From Sporolactobacillus nakayamae (GTDB lineage: Bacteria > Bacillota > Bacilli > Bacillales > Sporolactobacillaceae): a DNA stretch of 57,948 bases. Where the stretch lies: the NCBI RefSeq assembly GCF_900113325.1, contig NZ_FOOY01000025.1:1-57948 (forward strand), written 5' to 3'. A program made the position numbers and the translations under genes. Within the stretch, counting starts at the first letter, position 1. The number at the start of each line of letters is the position of its first letter. Shown here in pieces: positions 1-8,831 of this stretch. The notes beneath the pieces were generated by a model, which was not told the origin of the DNA, searched no databases, and saw only the letters and a list, made by a program, of their open reading frames with translations.

Positions 1-5
1 AATCA

Positions 6-31
6 AAACCACCCGTGTGAACGGGTGGTTT
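6..31. repeat. IS200-type end hairpin (tnpA-distal end)
   Basis: Perfect 11-bp stem (AAACCACCCGT at 6-16 with ACGGGTGGTTT at 21-31) around a GTGA loop. It lies downstream of the minus-strand tnpA, where the right end of an IS200/IS605 element is expected. Confidence 0.7.
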
Positions 32-130
32 GCTCTGCGGCTGAAAGCCTTTGTTACTGGCCAGCCCTTAAAAGGGCACCGAGGCGTCCGCCAACCGCAC
101 TACTTCCCCGGCACCCCTAAAGGGTGACTT

Positions 131-616
131 CTACTTTTTCTTTTTTGAGCGTTTGACCTCTTCTCCGGTAAACGGATCAATATGTTCAAACATGCTTAGT
201 TGCTCTGCGACTACATCCTCTTGTATCTGATTACGAATGTATTCTGCAATCACTTTCTTATTTCTTCCTACTGTATCCACATAATATCCCTTGCACCAAA
301 ATTTTCGATTTCCATATCGATATTTTAAGTTCGCATGTCGATCAAAGATCATTAAACTGCTTTTTCCTTTGAGATAGCCGATAAAAGATGCAACGCTTAT
401 CTTAGGCGGTATACTGACCATCATGTGAATGTGATCTTTACATGCTTGGGCTTCGATAATTTCTACACCTTTTCGTTCACTTAACTGTCTTAAAATCATG
501 CCTATATCTTGTTTTAACTTTCCATAGATAATTTGTCTCCGATACTTTGGTGCAAAAACAACATGATACTTACAATTCCATTTTGTATGTGCTAAACTGT
601 TAACATCAGATGGCAT
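131..616 (-). CDS. tnpA: IS200/IS605 family transposase TnpA (Y1 HUH)
   Basis: 161-aa Y1 transposase that cuts and joins single-stranded DNA at hairpin ends. The metal-binding HUH motif is seen in DHIHMM (His62 and His64), and the expected nucleophile tyrosine is in EYIRNQ (Tyr126). WCKGYYVDTVG just before it is a family hallmark. Length is normal for the family and the frame is intact, so it may be active. Start ATG at 616 is preceded by AGGGAG at a good distance. The C-terminus is a lysine-rich tail. There is no tnpB partner nearby. Confidence 0.95.
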   Translation of the reverse strand: MPSDVNSLAHTKWNCKYHVVFAPKYRRQIIYGKLKQDIGMILRQLSERKGVEIIEAQACKDHIHMMVSIPPKISVASFIGYLKGKSSLMIFDRHANLKYRYGNRKFWCKGYYVDTVGRNKKVIAEYIRNQIQEDVVAEQLSMFEHIDPFTGEEVKRSKKKK

Positions 617-715
617 AAAAGAGTCTCCCTTTGGCTGATAAATTTGGTTGGCGAACCAAAATTTATCTTAACACGAAGTGAGGCTTTTTTTGATACATCG
701 CTTGAAGCTCTCCGG

Positions 716-738
716 AACCCTAGGCATAGCCTAGGGTT
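716..738. repeat. IS200-type end hairpin (tnpA-proximal end)
   Basis: Perfect 10-bp stem AACCCTAGGC / GCCTAGGGTT with a 3-nt loop, about 100 bp ahead of the tnpA start. This is the position of the left-end hairpin in IS200 elements. It can also act to limit read-through into tnpA. Confidence 0.65.
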
Positions 739-757
739 TTCAAAACATGAATAAAAC

Positions 758-786
758 AAAGGACCGAGGCGATTGCCCGGTCCTTT
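758..786 (-). terminator. Rho-independent terminator of the EIIA gene
   Basis: AAAGGACCG / CGGTCCTTT stem that on the minus strand is followed by TTTGTTTT. It lies 40 bp past the EIIA stop codon and separates that gene from the IS200 element. Confidence 0.7.
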
Positions 787-826
787 AGTGTTTGGCGACG
801 ATCAAATGAAATTACCGATCACTTCA

Positions 827-1336
827 TTAAGATACAATGGATACTTTGTTGTTCTCAATGACAACGTGTTCACCATTGCCTAAATTCGTAATAACAACAG
901 ATGTAATTGTTGAAGGTACCTTGCCCGCGATTCCGGGAAAATCTACCTGCAAGAGCTTGTCTCCCTTTTTAACATTGGAACCATCCTTAGTCAAGACAGT
1001 GAATCCCTCACCCTTAAGAGAAACCGTTTCCAGCCCAACGTGTATTAAAATTTCTCTACCTTCATTTGATTCCAGAGAGATTGCATGTTTTGTAGGAAAT
1101 ATATTCGTTATCTTGCCGTCAACCGGCGATCGGACAACATCATTTTCCGGGATAATCGCGAACCCGTCCCCCATCATTTTTTGAGAAAAAACCGGATCCG
1201 GAACCTCTGTAATCGGCACAATCTTACCTTTTAGCGGCATATAAAATTCACCCGCCGCGGCAATTTCTTCCTTACTTGGTTCCGACTGATTCGCATTCAA
1301 GTCGCTTTTCTGAAACAAATTTTTTAAAAAGCCCAT
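827..1336 (-). CDS. PTS system glucose-type EIIA component
   Basis: 169-aa single-domain EIIA of the glucose family, similar in size and organisation to Bacillus YpqE. It accepts phosphate from HPr and passes it to an EIIB or to a regulated permease or enzyme in the cytoplasm. The phosphorylated His is expected in IHVGLETV (His99), with the partner His in PTKHAISL (His84) and the family string VSLKGEGF just after. The ATG at 1336 follows GGAGGTGA. It is divergent from the alpha-galactosidase gene, which hints at shared sugar control. No IIB or IIC partner is adjacent, so its sugar is unknown. Confidence 0.93.
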   Translation of the reverse strand: MGFLKNLFQKSDLNANQSEPSKEEIAAAGEFYMPLKGKIVPITEVPDPVFSQKMMGDGFAIIPENDVVRSPVDGKITNIFPTKHAISLESNEGREILIHVGLETVSLKGEGFTVLTKDGSNVKKGDKLLQVDFPGIAGKVPSTITSVVITNLGNGEHVVIENNKVSIVS

Positions 1337-1381
1337 CCCCTGCTCACCTCCAGAAAAAGTACAAATATACTCATTAAATTA

Positions 1382-1410
1382 ACTATACTGTTCGTTTTCT
1401 ACTAAATCAA
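1382..1410 (-). promoter_or_regulatory. Candidate sigma-A promoter of the EIIA gene
   Basis: On the minus strand TTGATT (1410-1405), a 17-nt spacer and TATAGT (1387-1382) make a good sigma-A match, about 45 bp ahead of the EIIA start. Predicted from sequence only. Confidence 0.5.
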
Positions 1411-1546
1411 ATCTACTGCATTGGCAAACTGTTTCGCGGTTTATCAGAAAATGTATGGGCTTTCTTTACTTAGCCGGTTACTTCACTTACTATTGAGGAA
1501 AGATTTACAATTTAAGAGAAAAACAAATGGATCGTGGAGGGCTACC

Positions 1547-3733
1547 ATGATTGATTATGATTCGAAAAATAAACTTTTTCATCTGCAAACGAAACGATTT
1601 AGTTATGTGATGCATCTCGACAACGGCTGCCTGCTCCATCTCTACTGGGGAAAGATAATCAGAAATTATCACGGCAGTCGACCGCTTGTTTATGCCTATC
1701 GATCTTTCGCCCCTTATACGGATCCTGACCGTCGCGGATTTAGCTTGAGCACACTGCCTCTGGAATATCCGGCGTACGGAACCGGAGATTACCGTCATCC
1801 CGCCTATCAGATTCAACTTGAGAACGGATCGACTGTCACCGATTTGCGTTATGCGGGGCATGTGATTTACTCAGGGAAAAAGAAGCTCAGTGGACTGCCC
1901 GCCACCTATGTAGAAGAGGCTCAAGAAGCACAGTCACTGGATATTCTGCTGCAGGATCCGGTCGCCGGTCTGTCCATTGTACTCACCTATAGCGTATTTC
2001 GCGATTTCGACGCGATCACCCGATCCGCTCGATTCGAAAATACGAGTGACGGTGTCCTCCGCATTCTGAATGCGGCAAGCAGCAGCATTGATTTTCGGGA
2101 TGATCAATTCGACAGCCTGACATTCTATGGATCTCATAATAACGAGCGCACTATGTGCCGAAACCCCATATCTCCGGGCAGCCAAATCGTGGACAGCGCG
2201 CGCGGCGCCAGCAGCCCGCAGCATGATCCATTCTTCGCTCTTATGCGCAAAAATGCAGATGAGACTCAGGGTGACGTGTTCGGCTTCAGTCTCGTGTACA
2301 GCGGCAATTTTCGCGCGCAAATCGAGGTTGACCAATACAAAACCACGCGCGCATCAATCGGCTTAAATCCATTCGACTTCAATTGGAAGCTGGAACCCAA
2401 TGAAACCTTCCAAACCCCTGAAGCCGTACTCGTTTATTCTGACCAAGGGCTGGGCGGTTTGTCGCAGATCTACCACCACCTCTATCGAACGCGGCTCGCT
2501 CGTGGAAAATTTCGTGACCAAGTACGTCCAATACTGATCAATAACTGGGAAGCAACTTATTTTAAGCTGAATGAGGAAAAACTGCTCGCAATCGCCAAAG
2601 AAGCGCAAAAAGTCGGTATCGAGCTTTTTGTGTTGGATGACGGCTGGTTCGGCCATCGTGACAACGCCAAAAGTTCGCTTGGCGACTGGATTGTCGATAA
2701 GCGCAAACTGCCGCACGGACTCACATGGTTGTCCGATCGCATTCATGAACTCGGGCTTCAATTCGGTCTGTGGTTTGAACCGGAAATGATCTCTCCTGAC
2801 AGTGATTTGTACCGTGCGCACCCTGATTGGTGCTTGCATGTTCCAGATCGTCCGCGCAGCTTGAGCCGCTGCCAACTCGTGCTTGATTTATCACGTGCGG
2901 ATGTTCGGGCTTACTTAGAACAGACCATTTCCGCCATACTCTCGAGCGCGGACATCAACTACGTCAAATGGGACATGAACCGGCATATGACAGAAATCGG
3001 ATCTGCACTATTGCCACCCGACCGTCAGCGCGAGACCGCGCATCGTTACATGCTTGGCCTCTATGATTTAATGGATCGTCTCACGCAAGCATTCCCGACT
3101 ATTCTGTTTGAGAGCTGTTCGAGCGGCGGCGGCCGTTTCGATCCCGGCATGCTCTATTACATGCCGCAGACATGGACCAGCGACAACACCGATGCGGTTT
3201 GCCGATTAAAAATTCAATACGGCACAAGCATTGTCTATCCGCCAATCGCGATGGGCGCACATGTCTCCGCCGTTCCCAATCACCAAGTGGGCCGGATTAC
3301 GTCACTTGCCATGCGCGGCGCTGTCGCCATGTCCGGCAACTTCGGCTACGAACTCGACCTCACGAAACTGACCACTGATGAAAAAGCCACAGTTCAAAAA
3401 CAAGTAGCCTTTTATAAGCAGATTCGTCCTTTGATTCAATTCGGCAACTTCTACCGGATCACAAATCCTTTTGACGACGGGGACGCGGCATGGTGCTTTG
3501 TGGCACCGGATCAGTCCGAGGCGATCGGCTTTTATTTTACAGTACTCGCCAGCCCGTCTCAGGTGCAAAAGTCATTTCGTTTTCAAGGACTTAACCCTGA
3601 ATTCATGTATGAAAATTATGCCACCGGTGATGTATTTGGCGGCGACGAGCTGATGAACACCGGTCTTAATGTACCTGAGGAAAAAGGCGATTTTCGCAGC
3701 TATGTCTGGCGGTTTCGAAAAGTTAACCGGTGA
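1547..3733 (+). CDS. aga: Alpha-galactosidase, GH36 family
   Basis: 728-aa enzyme that removes terminal alpha-1,6-galactose from melibiose, raffinose-type sugars or galactomannan. GH36 landmarks are present: LFVLDDGWFG, the nucleophile Asp476 in YVKWDMNR, ESCSSGGGRFD, and the acid/base Asp546 in TWTSDNTDA. Length is the usual 720-740 for the bacterial group. An upstream in-frame ATG at 1421 has no ribosome site and would add 42 odd residues. ATG 1547 follows GGAGG by 7 nt and gives the normal N-terminus. There is no signal peptide, so it acts in the cytoplasm on imported sugar. The convergent MFS gene or the divergent EIIA gene may belong to the same use of sugars, but neither is in its operon. 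Confidence 0.95.
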   Translation: MIDYDSKNKLFHLQTKRFSYVMHLDNGCLLHLYWGKIIRNYHGSRPLVYAYRSFAPYTDPDRRGFSLSTLPLEYPAYGTGDYRHPAYQIQLENGSTVTDLRYAGHVIYSGKKKLSGLPATYVEEAQEAQSLDILLQDPVAGLSIVLTYSVFRDFDAITRSARFENTSDGVLRILNAASSSIDFRDDQFDSLTFYGSHNNERTMCRNPISPGSQIVDSARGASSPQHDPFFALMRKNADETQGDVFGFSLVYSGNFRAQIEVDQYKTTRASIGLNPFDFNWKLEPNETFQTPEAVLVYSDQGLGGLSQIYHHLYRTRLARGKFRDQVRPILINNWEATYFKLNEEKLLAIAKEAQKVGIELFVLDDGWFGHRDNAKSSLGDWIVDKRKLPHGLTWLSDRIHELGLQFGLWFEPEMISPDSDLYRAHPDWCLHVPDRPRSLSRCQLVLDLSRADVRAYLEQTISAILSSADINYVKWDMNRHMTEIGSALLPPDRQRETAHRYMLGLYDLMDRLTQAFPTILFESCSSGGGRFDPGMLYYMPQTWTSDNTDAVCRLKIQYGTSIVYPPIAMGAHVSAVPNHQVGRITSLAMRGAVAMSGNFGYELDLTKLTTDEKATVQKQVAFYKQIRPLIQFGNFYRITNPFDDGDAAWCFVAPDQSEAIGFYFTVLASPSQVQKSFRFQGLNPEFMYENYATGDVFGGDELMNTGLNVPEEKGDFRSYVWRFRKVNR

Positions 3734-3863
3734 CCGATACGCTCAGATGTGCGGCAACTTAAAATGAGCCCGGCCAAGTACGCAGCTTGAGCCAAGCTCA
3801 TTATTTGCATGCTTCGCATTAAGTGAAGCATGACTCGTTAGCAAAATCAAATTTTCCTATAGA
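3734..3863. other. Convergent gap with a small hairpin
   Basis: Between two convergent genes lies an 8-bp stem CATGCTTC / GAAGCATG (3808-3832). It has no T-run on either side, so it is at best a weak terminator. Nothing else was seen. Confidence 0.35.
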
Positions 3864-5174
3864 TCAGACTAATTTCTTTCCTTTGGTTTCGGGTGCAAGT
3901 GCGATCGAGACGATCGTGCCAAGCAGCACTACGCCCGAGAGAATGAGCATCGTTTGGGAGAGACCTAATCTTGAGATCATAACAGGTAAAAGGAATGTGC
4001 CCAATGCCGAACCAACCCGACTGCATGCTGTCGCGACGCCCACACCGGACGCCCTTAGTTCCGTTGGAAAACTCTCTGCCGGATAAATACCGACCAGATT
4101 ATTAATGGCCGATATAAAGATCGTAAACACAACAAAAGCGATAATTAACAGAACGCCATAGCTTTGCGGGATGATTCCCATCAAAGCCAGCGAAACGAAG
4201 CAGATAACAAAAGAACTGATGAGAAAACCACGTCTGGATAGCTTGACGGTCAAATAGGTGCCCAGAATAGCGCCAAACATTAAGAACCCATCTAAAATAA
4301 GATCTGCCGTGTAGCCTTCCTGAACATTAAAATACCTTAATATGGTCGGCAGAAACGTAAATACAGAGAAATACGGCAAGACAATACACGCGTAAAAGGT
4401 CCCATTAAAAATGGTTCGTTTGATGTATTTCTTTCCAAACAAGTGGCGCATGCTTAACTGCTTTGTCGGCTGCTCATCACGAATCACAACCTGTTCACCC
4501 AAATGTTCCGTGACAATTTCCTGTGCCTTCTCCGGTTCCCCTTTGCTCATTAAGTATTGCGGGGACTCAGGTGTCCCGATACGCAGTAAGAGAACGGTAA
4601 GCGCCGGCAGTGTTGATGAAGCGAGCATCCAATTCCATGGAACATTCGCGCCTAACAAAAACATGCCGGCAACACTTGAGACGACATAGCCCAATGTGAA
4701 AAAAACATTAAACGAGCCAAGCAAAGATCCGCGATATTTTTTCGGCGAAAATTCAGCGAGCATCGCCTGCCCCACCGTATAATCGCCACCGAGACCAAAC
4801 CCAATCAAAAAGCGCAACAAAAACAATGTCCATACACTAGGGGCGAAAAATTGCATGAATGAAGCGAGCGTAATTAAAACAAAGCTGAAGAGGAAAACCT
4901 TTTGCCGCCCAATATAATCAGAGACCCACCCAAGCAGGAAACTGCCGAAAAACAAGCCGATTAACACGGAGCTGCCCAAAAGTCCTAAATCGAAGACACT
5001 TAGGTTCCAAACTTTTTCTAATGCCAATAAAGCAAAACTAATAATGCCGATCACATAGCCATCGGTAAAATGAGCGCCAAACGTTAACGTCGCGATCTTA
5101 ATATGAAATTTTTTTATCGGAGATTCATCCATCGGAATTTTTTTCTTTTTAAGTTTTTTCTTTTCTTTTTGCAT
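3864..5174 (-). CDS. MFS transporter, sugar porter/metabolite:H+ symporter-like
   Basis: 436-aa, 12-TM major facilitator. The loop 2-3 signature GWVSDYIGRQKVF and RFLIGFGLGGDYTVGQ with PKKYRG in TM4-5 place it in the broad sugar/organic-acid symporter group. The substrate cannot be read from sequence. The N-terminus is a lysine-rich cytoplasmic stretch of about 20 residues. I chose ATG 5174, which follows AAGGTGG. A GTG at 5183 in the same frame lies inside that ribosome site. It converges on the alpha-galactosidase gene, so an oligosaccharide or galactoside role is possible but unproven. Confidence 0.85.
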   Translation of the reverse strand: MQKEKKKLKKKKIPMDESPIKKFHIKIATLTFGAHFTDGYVIGIISFALLALEKVWNLSVFDLGLLGSSVLIGLFFGSFLLGWVSDYIGRQKVFLFSFVLITLASFMQFFAPSVWTLFLLRFLIGFGLGGDYTVGQAMLAEFSPKKYRGSLLGSFNVFFTLGYVVSSVAGMFLLGANVPWNWMLASSTLPALTVLLLRIGTPESPQYLMSKGEPEKAQEIVTEHLGEQVVIRDEQPTKQLSMRHLFGKKYIKRTIFNGTFYACIVLPYFSVFTFLPTILRYFNVQEGYTADLILDGFLMFGAILGTYLTVKLSRRGFLISSFVICFVSLALMGIIPQSYGVLLIIAFVVFTIFISAINNLVGIYPAESFPTELRASGVGVATACSRVGSALGTFLLPVMISRLGLSQTMLILSGVVLLGTIVSIALAPETKGKKLV

Positions 5175-5183
5175 CAAATCCAC

Positions 5184-5610
5184 CTTTACAGAAATTTTTT
5201 CATACGTTGAGTGTGCTTCCTATTGACGCACCTCGATACCTATACATAGCGTTCACCATTATGTCCACCGTATACAGTACCCAAGACCATTTTTGAAAAT
5301 TATTGATTGAAGAAATCAATAAAGAAAATTGAGTGAGTAACTAATACCATTTGGGGGTTAAAAAACGTGGAATGACGTGGAAATCACATCAAGGTTACGA
5401 CACAAACCGCTTGCTATTTTTCACCAACATAGTCACTCATTTCTGATCGCCTGCACACCATTTTCGCAATTCTCTTAGGAAAATTGCCGATCATCCATTT
5501 GTATCCTTGGGTCAATGACTAACTATTATAAAGGAAAACACCTTCTATTTCAAATTGGGGCGCATCATACACACCGGCTTCCTCTTGCAAAAACCTCTTG
5601 AGTGTACAGA
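5184..5610. other. Intergenic region without recognised gene
   Basis: About 430 bp upstream of the MFS gene. I saw only a small AT-rich inverted repeat near 5305-5325 and no credible coding frame. It presumably holds the MFS promoter. Confidence 0.4.
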
Positions 5611-5614
5611 AAAA

Positions 5615-5642
5615 AAGCGATGCTGATCAACACACATCGCTT
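5615..5642 (-). terminator. Rho-independent terminator of the ABC-F gene
   Basis: 8-bp stem AAGCGATG / CATCGCTT followed on the minus strand by a T6 run, about 60 bp past the stop codon of the ABC-F gene. Confidence 0.75.
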
Positions 5643-5704
5643 AGTTCTCTAATCTCACTGCGGGTTAATCGAAACCCAGATTCAATGGATTTTTGTTGTT
5701 TCTT

Positions 5705-7603
5705 TTACTGATTCTCTAGTTCTTCCACTTTGAGTGACAGCTCGGTCCAACGTTCCATCGCCTGATCAAGTTCGGCTTCGGTTTCCTGCTGCTTGCCAAA
5801 AAGTTCCTGCACTTTCCCGGCATCGCTGCCCGCTTCAACAATCTCCTGTTTCAATTGCTCCACGTGTTCTTCAAGTGAAGCAATCCGATCTTCAATCCCG
5901 TTCCACTCCTGCTGTTCCTTATAGGTCAGCTTCTTTTTCTGGGGCGTTTGTCTGCGCGCCGGTGCTTCCGGCTTCATTGCCTTAGCTTTACTCGCCGCTG
6001 CCCGCTCCATTTTCCGCTCATCCATATATTCACTGTAATTCCCCTCAAAGCGCCGGATGACGCCTTCACCCTCAAAAGCGATCAGGCGATTCGCAACCCG
6101 ATCCAAAAAGTAGCGATCATGGGAAACTGCAAGAACGGTACCCGGGAATTGGAGCAGATAGTCTTCCAGAATCGTCAGCGTTTCCGTATCCAAGTCGTTC
6201 GTCGGTTCGTCAAGAAAAAGCACATTGGGTTCGGACATCAAGATACGCAGTAAGTACAGCCGTTTATGTTCGCCACCGGACAGTTTGCGGATAAACGTAC
6301 GTTGGCGCGGTCGTGAAAAAAGAAAACGTTCCAGCATTTGTTCGGCGGTAACTTGCTGACCGTCGGCTGTGCGCATCACCTGTGCAGCTTCTTTGATATA
6401 GTCAATCACCGTCAAATCCTCATTCATTTCCGTATGTTCCTGAGTGTAATAGCCGATTTTTACCGTTTCGCCAATTTCCACGGTACCCGCGTCCGGATCA
6501 ACACGTTTTGCAAGCATATTGAGCAGCGTTGTCTTGCCACTGCCATTGCTTCCAATAATACCAAGCCGTTCGCCAGGAGTCACAAGCAAATCAAAATTGT
6601 GAATGAGCGGCTGTCCGTTAAAGCTCTTGGACACCTGTTTTGCTTCAATGACCTTTTTGCCTAGGCGTGTTGATCCGATCGCGAGGTCCACCGACTGCTT
6701 TAATTCCGGCCCCTTATGTTCCTGCATCTCGTGCACGCGTTCAACCCTTGCTTTTTGTTTCGTCGACCGGGCCTTGGCCCCGCGTCGAAGCCAGGCAAGT
6801 TCCCGGCGCAGTTGATTCTGGTGCTTTGTTTCTCCGGCTGCTTCCTGTTCTTCGCGCTCCGCTTTCTTCTCGAGAAACAGCTCATAATTACCATCATAAA
6901 TATAGAGATTGCCATGATCCAATTCAAAAATTTTGTGTGTCACACGATTCAAGAAATAGCGATCATGCGTCACCATTAATAAAGCACCCGGATATTGGTT
7001 CAGCGCATCTTCGAGCCAATCGATGATGTCGTTGTCCAAATGGTTCGTCGGCTCATCGAGAACCAACAGATCTGCCGGTTGAATCAATGCCCTAGCCAGC
7101 GCGATTCGTTTCTTTTGTCCGCCGGAGCCTTCACTGGCCGGTGTCTCAAAATCATGAATGCCTAGGCGCGTTAGGATGCTCTTCGCTGCCGCCTCCGCGT
7201 CCCAGGCATTCGCCGCGTCCATTTGCTGCTGACGTTCAATCAACTTTTCCTGAAGTTTCGGATTAGAAGGATCTTTTTCCAATCGACGAAGCGCCTGCTC
7301 ATAGTTACGTACGGTGGTCATGATCGGCGAAGTACCGCCGTAGATATAATCCAATGCGGTGACCCCTGATTCAAAGACAGGCGTCTGTGGCAGATAAGCG
7401 AGTTCAAACGCATTCGCATGGCGCAGATTGCCGCTTTCTGCCGAATCCTTGCCAGCAATTACATTAAGCAAGGTTGATTTTCCCGTGCCGTTTACACCGA
7501 TTAAGCCAATTCGCTCATCTTCTGAGATTGAAAATGAGAGGTGATCAAAAAGCGTTTGCGTTCCATACGTTTTATATAGATTTTCCACATCAAGAATACT
7601 CAA
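5705..7603 (-). CDS. yfmR: ABC-F family ATPase, Uup/YfmR type
   Basis: 632-aa soluble protein with two ABC domains and no membrane part, a translation factor type that binds ribosomes. The first Walker A is GVNGTGKS (36-43), with signature GSGGQKKR and Walker B LLVLDEPTNHLD. The basic inter-domain linker, about 240-300, is rich in Arg and Lys. The second Walker A, GSNGSGKT, is near 351, with LSGGEHKR and LFLDEPTNDLD. A C-terminal coiled coil from about 556 to the end is the mark of the Uup/YfmR branch. Known members ease translation of difficult motifs such as proline runs. The frame is full length and followed by its own terminator. Confidence 0.93.
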   Translation of the reverse strand: MSILDVENLYKTYGTQTLFDHLSFSISEDERIGLIGVNGTGKSTLLNVIAGKDSAESGNLRHANAFELAYLPQTPVFESGVTALDYIYGGTSPIMTTVRNYEQALRRLEKDPSNPKLQEKLIERQQQMDAANAWDAEAAAKSILTRLGIHDFETPASEGSGGQKKRIALARALIQPADLLVLDEPTNHLDNDIIDWLEDALNQYPGALLMVTHDRYFLNRVTHKIFELDHGNLYIYDGNYELFLEKKAEREEQEAAGETKHQNQLRRELAWLRRGAKARSTKQKARVERVHEMQEHKGPELKQSVDLAIGSTRLGKKVIEAKQVSKSFNGQPLIHNFDLLVTPGERLGIIGSNGSGKTTLLNMLAKRVDPDAGTVEIGETVKIGYYTQEHTEMNEDLTVIDYIKEAAQVMRTADGQQVTAEQMLERFLFSRPRQRTFIRKLSGGEHKRLYLLRILMSEPNVLFLDEPTNDLDTETLTILEDYLLQFPGTVLAVSHDRYFLDRVANRLIAFEGEGVIRRFEGNYSEYMDERKMERAAASKAKAMKPEAPARRQTPQKKKLTYKEQQEWNGIEDRIASLEEHVEQLKQEIVEAGSDAGKVQELFGKQQETEAELDQAMERWTELSLKVEELENQ

Positions 7604-7692
7604 ACTGTATCATCCTGTTCTAAAAAGCATTTACCAATCAAATTCTGATCTTTTCATTCGGGTCGTGATCAAGATTCTAAACGGGCACCCAG

Positions 7693-8328
7693 TCACTGAT
7701 GCGTCTTCTCCCGCACCAGTTTCCCAGTGACAATCAGTCGATTCGGCGTTCGCGTCGGTTTGTCACAGGTCACGAGTGTAATCTGTTTCTCCTTCGTCTG
7801 TCCAATAACATCTCCCTCAGTCTCAGAAACCACTTTTTTATCAATGACCTGATACACATAGTCCTTTTTCAAATTAGTAATCATGATTTCATCACCGATT
7901 TTCGTATGCATCAATGGACCGAAGAGCAGGTTTTCCCGGCGCATGTGATGACCGGCAAGCGGATAATTGCCCGCTCCCATCTTCTGATCCGGACGCATGG
8001 TCGTCGCTCCAACCAGTAAATTTTCACTGGTTGTTCCCTTTAAAATGGGAAGATTGATCCCCAGGCGCCTCACTTGGATCTGACCAATCACCGCTTTTGC
8101 GTTAACACGCGTACCCGCTTTTACCGTTTCATAAAATGTGGGCGGCTGAATTTGGCTGAAATCATAGGATGCATCGCGCCGATTATTTTTTTCCAACTGC
8201 GTTGCCGTTAGTTTATCCGTATTATACTTCGCGCTCAGGAGTCCAATCAGACTTTCCTTTAAAAAAGGAGAGGCGATCAGAAGCAGCCCAGCCGCAATCA
8301 GTACGACGATGAGCACTTTTCGCCACAT
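7693..8328 (-). CDS. srtA: Class A sortase
   Basis: 211-aa membrane-anchored transpeptidase that cleaves LPXTG between Thr and Gly and joins surface proteins to the cell wall. One N-terminal membrane segment (about 5-22) is followed by the beta-barrel domain. The catalytic triad is His127 in LAGHH, Cys188 in TLVTC and Arg197 in TPNRLIV. It is encoded just downstream of two giant proteins ending in LPTTG and LPITG, its likely substrates. ATG 8328 follows AAAGGCGG. A strong terminator-like hairpin sits only 28 bp before this start, which suggests an attenuated leader or a very short private promoter region. Confidence 0.95.
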   Translation of the reverse strand: MWRKVLIVVLIAAGLLLIASPFLKESLIGLLSAKYNTDKLTATQLEKNNRRDASYDFSQIQPPTFYETVKAGTRVNAKAVIGQIQVRRLGINLPILKGTTSENLLVGATTMRPDQKMGAGNYPLAGHHMRRENLLFGPLMHTKIGDEIMITNLKKDYVYQVIDKKVVSETEGDVIGQTKEKQITLVTCDKPTRTPNRLIVTGKLVREKTHQ

Positions 8329-8355
8329 ATACGATCCCGCCTTTATTCAATAAAA

Positions 8356-8389
8356 AGCACCTGATCAAATCTTACCATGATCAGGTGCT
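8356..8389 (-). terminator. Terminator-like hairpin just ahead of the sortase start
   Basis: Perfect 12-bp stem AGCACCTGATCA / TGATCAGGTGCT followed on the minus strand by TTTTTA. It lies between the repeat tract and the sortase start codon (8328). It could end a transcript covering the heptad tract, or act as an attenuator of sortase. Confidence 0.65.
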
Positions 8390-8531
8390 AAATGTTATCT
8401 TAATCAACCGATCATTGCGTTTTCTTCTTTCAGCAAAGTCAATGATTCCAGGGGCAGGCGACAGGAGTACGCTGCCCCAATAGGTTATTAGCGTGCTGCC
8501 TCTCCGATGACCGGCGAGCCGGTTATATCTC
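8390..8531 (-). other. Structured leader region with two hairpins
   Basis: No credible gene. The strong bulged hairpin at 8451-8478 (GGGGCA-g-GCG / CGC-TGCCCC) and a short one at 8510-8523 (ACCGG / CCGGT) lie between the heptad repeat tract and the sortase hairpin. They may be part of an RNA leader. Confidence 0.4.
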
Positions 8532-8729
8532 TTATTCAAGCATAGGCATCAAGGTTTTGTGCATAGGATCACTGTTTTCATGCATAGACGCGCAGTTCTG
8601 ATGCATAGAGTCGTGTTCAGGTTCGCGTTCATGCATTGACCTCTAGGGTTCGTGCATGGTACTTGGATTTTCATGCATGGAATCATGATTTTCGTGCATA
8701 GGAGCCGGTCCTAGCCCGTGGTCGAGCAT
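8532..8729 (-). repeat. Degenerate 21-bp tandem repeat reading as M-H-E-N heptads
   Basis: On the minus strand ATGCAY codon pairs recur in one frame at 8699, 8678, 8657, 8636, 8606, 8585 and 8564, with a variant unit at 8543. The spacing is 21 nt except for one 30-nt step. Each unit reads as seven residues of the type MHENxxS or MHENSDP. An ORF of 28 codons starts at ATG 8729 and stops at a TAG in the third unit (8643-8645). The same frame reopens at ATG 8636 for 34 codons to TAA at 8532. No strong ribosome site was found. It may be an eroded short repeat protein, a leader peptide or a non-coding repeat. Confidence 0.7.
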
Positions 8730-8785
8730 TAGCGTCACTTTTTTCATTCCAGTGGTTCGAGTCAAACGGTTTTTCCCGGGCGCCA

Positions 8786-8823
8786 AAAAACTCTCGACCA
8801 GTTAATCCTGATCGAGAGTTTTT
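8786..8823. terminator. Terminator of the CnaB adhesin gene
   Basis: Stem AAAACTCTCGA / TCGAGAGTTTT, 10 bp past the adhesin stop codon, followed by a T-run on the minus strand. It could work in both directions. Confidence 0.75.
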
Positions 8824-8831
8824 CAAATCGA

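Larger units (their letters stand above)
1..745 (-). mobile_element. IS200/IS605-family element, tnpA only
   Basis: A single HUH transposase gene on the minus strand is bracketed by imperfect-palindrome ends: a hairpin at 6-31 past the 3' end of tnpA and another at 716-738 ahead of it. This matches the family, in which subterminal hairpins rather than inverted repeats are recognised and single-stranded DNA is moved. There is no tnpB accessory gene, so it is IS200-like in organisation. A second small hairpin lies at 64-77. The exact tips were not determined. The right tip may lie near 745 and the left may lie outside the window. Confidence 0.75.

Noticed and set aside
1421-1546. Upstream extension of the alpha-galactosidase
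   Set aside because: No ribosome site, unlike ATG 1547 behind GGAGG, and the extra 42 residues do not look like GH36.
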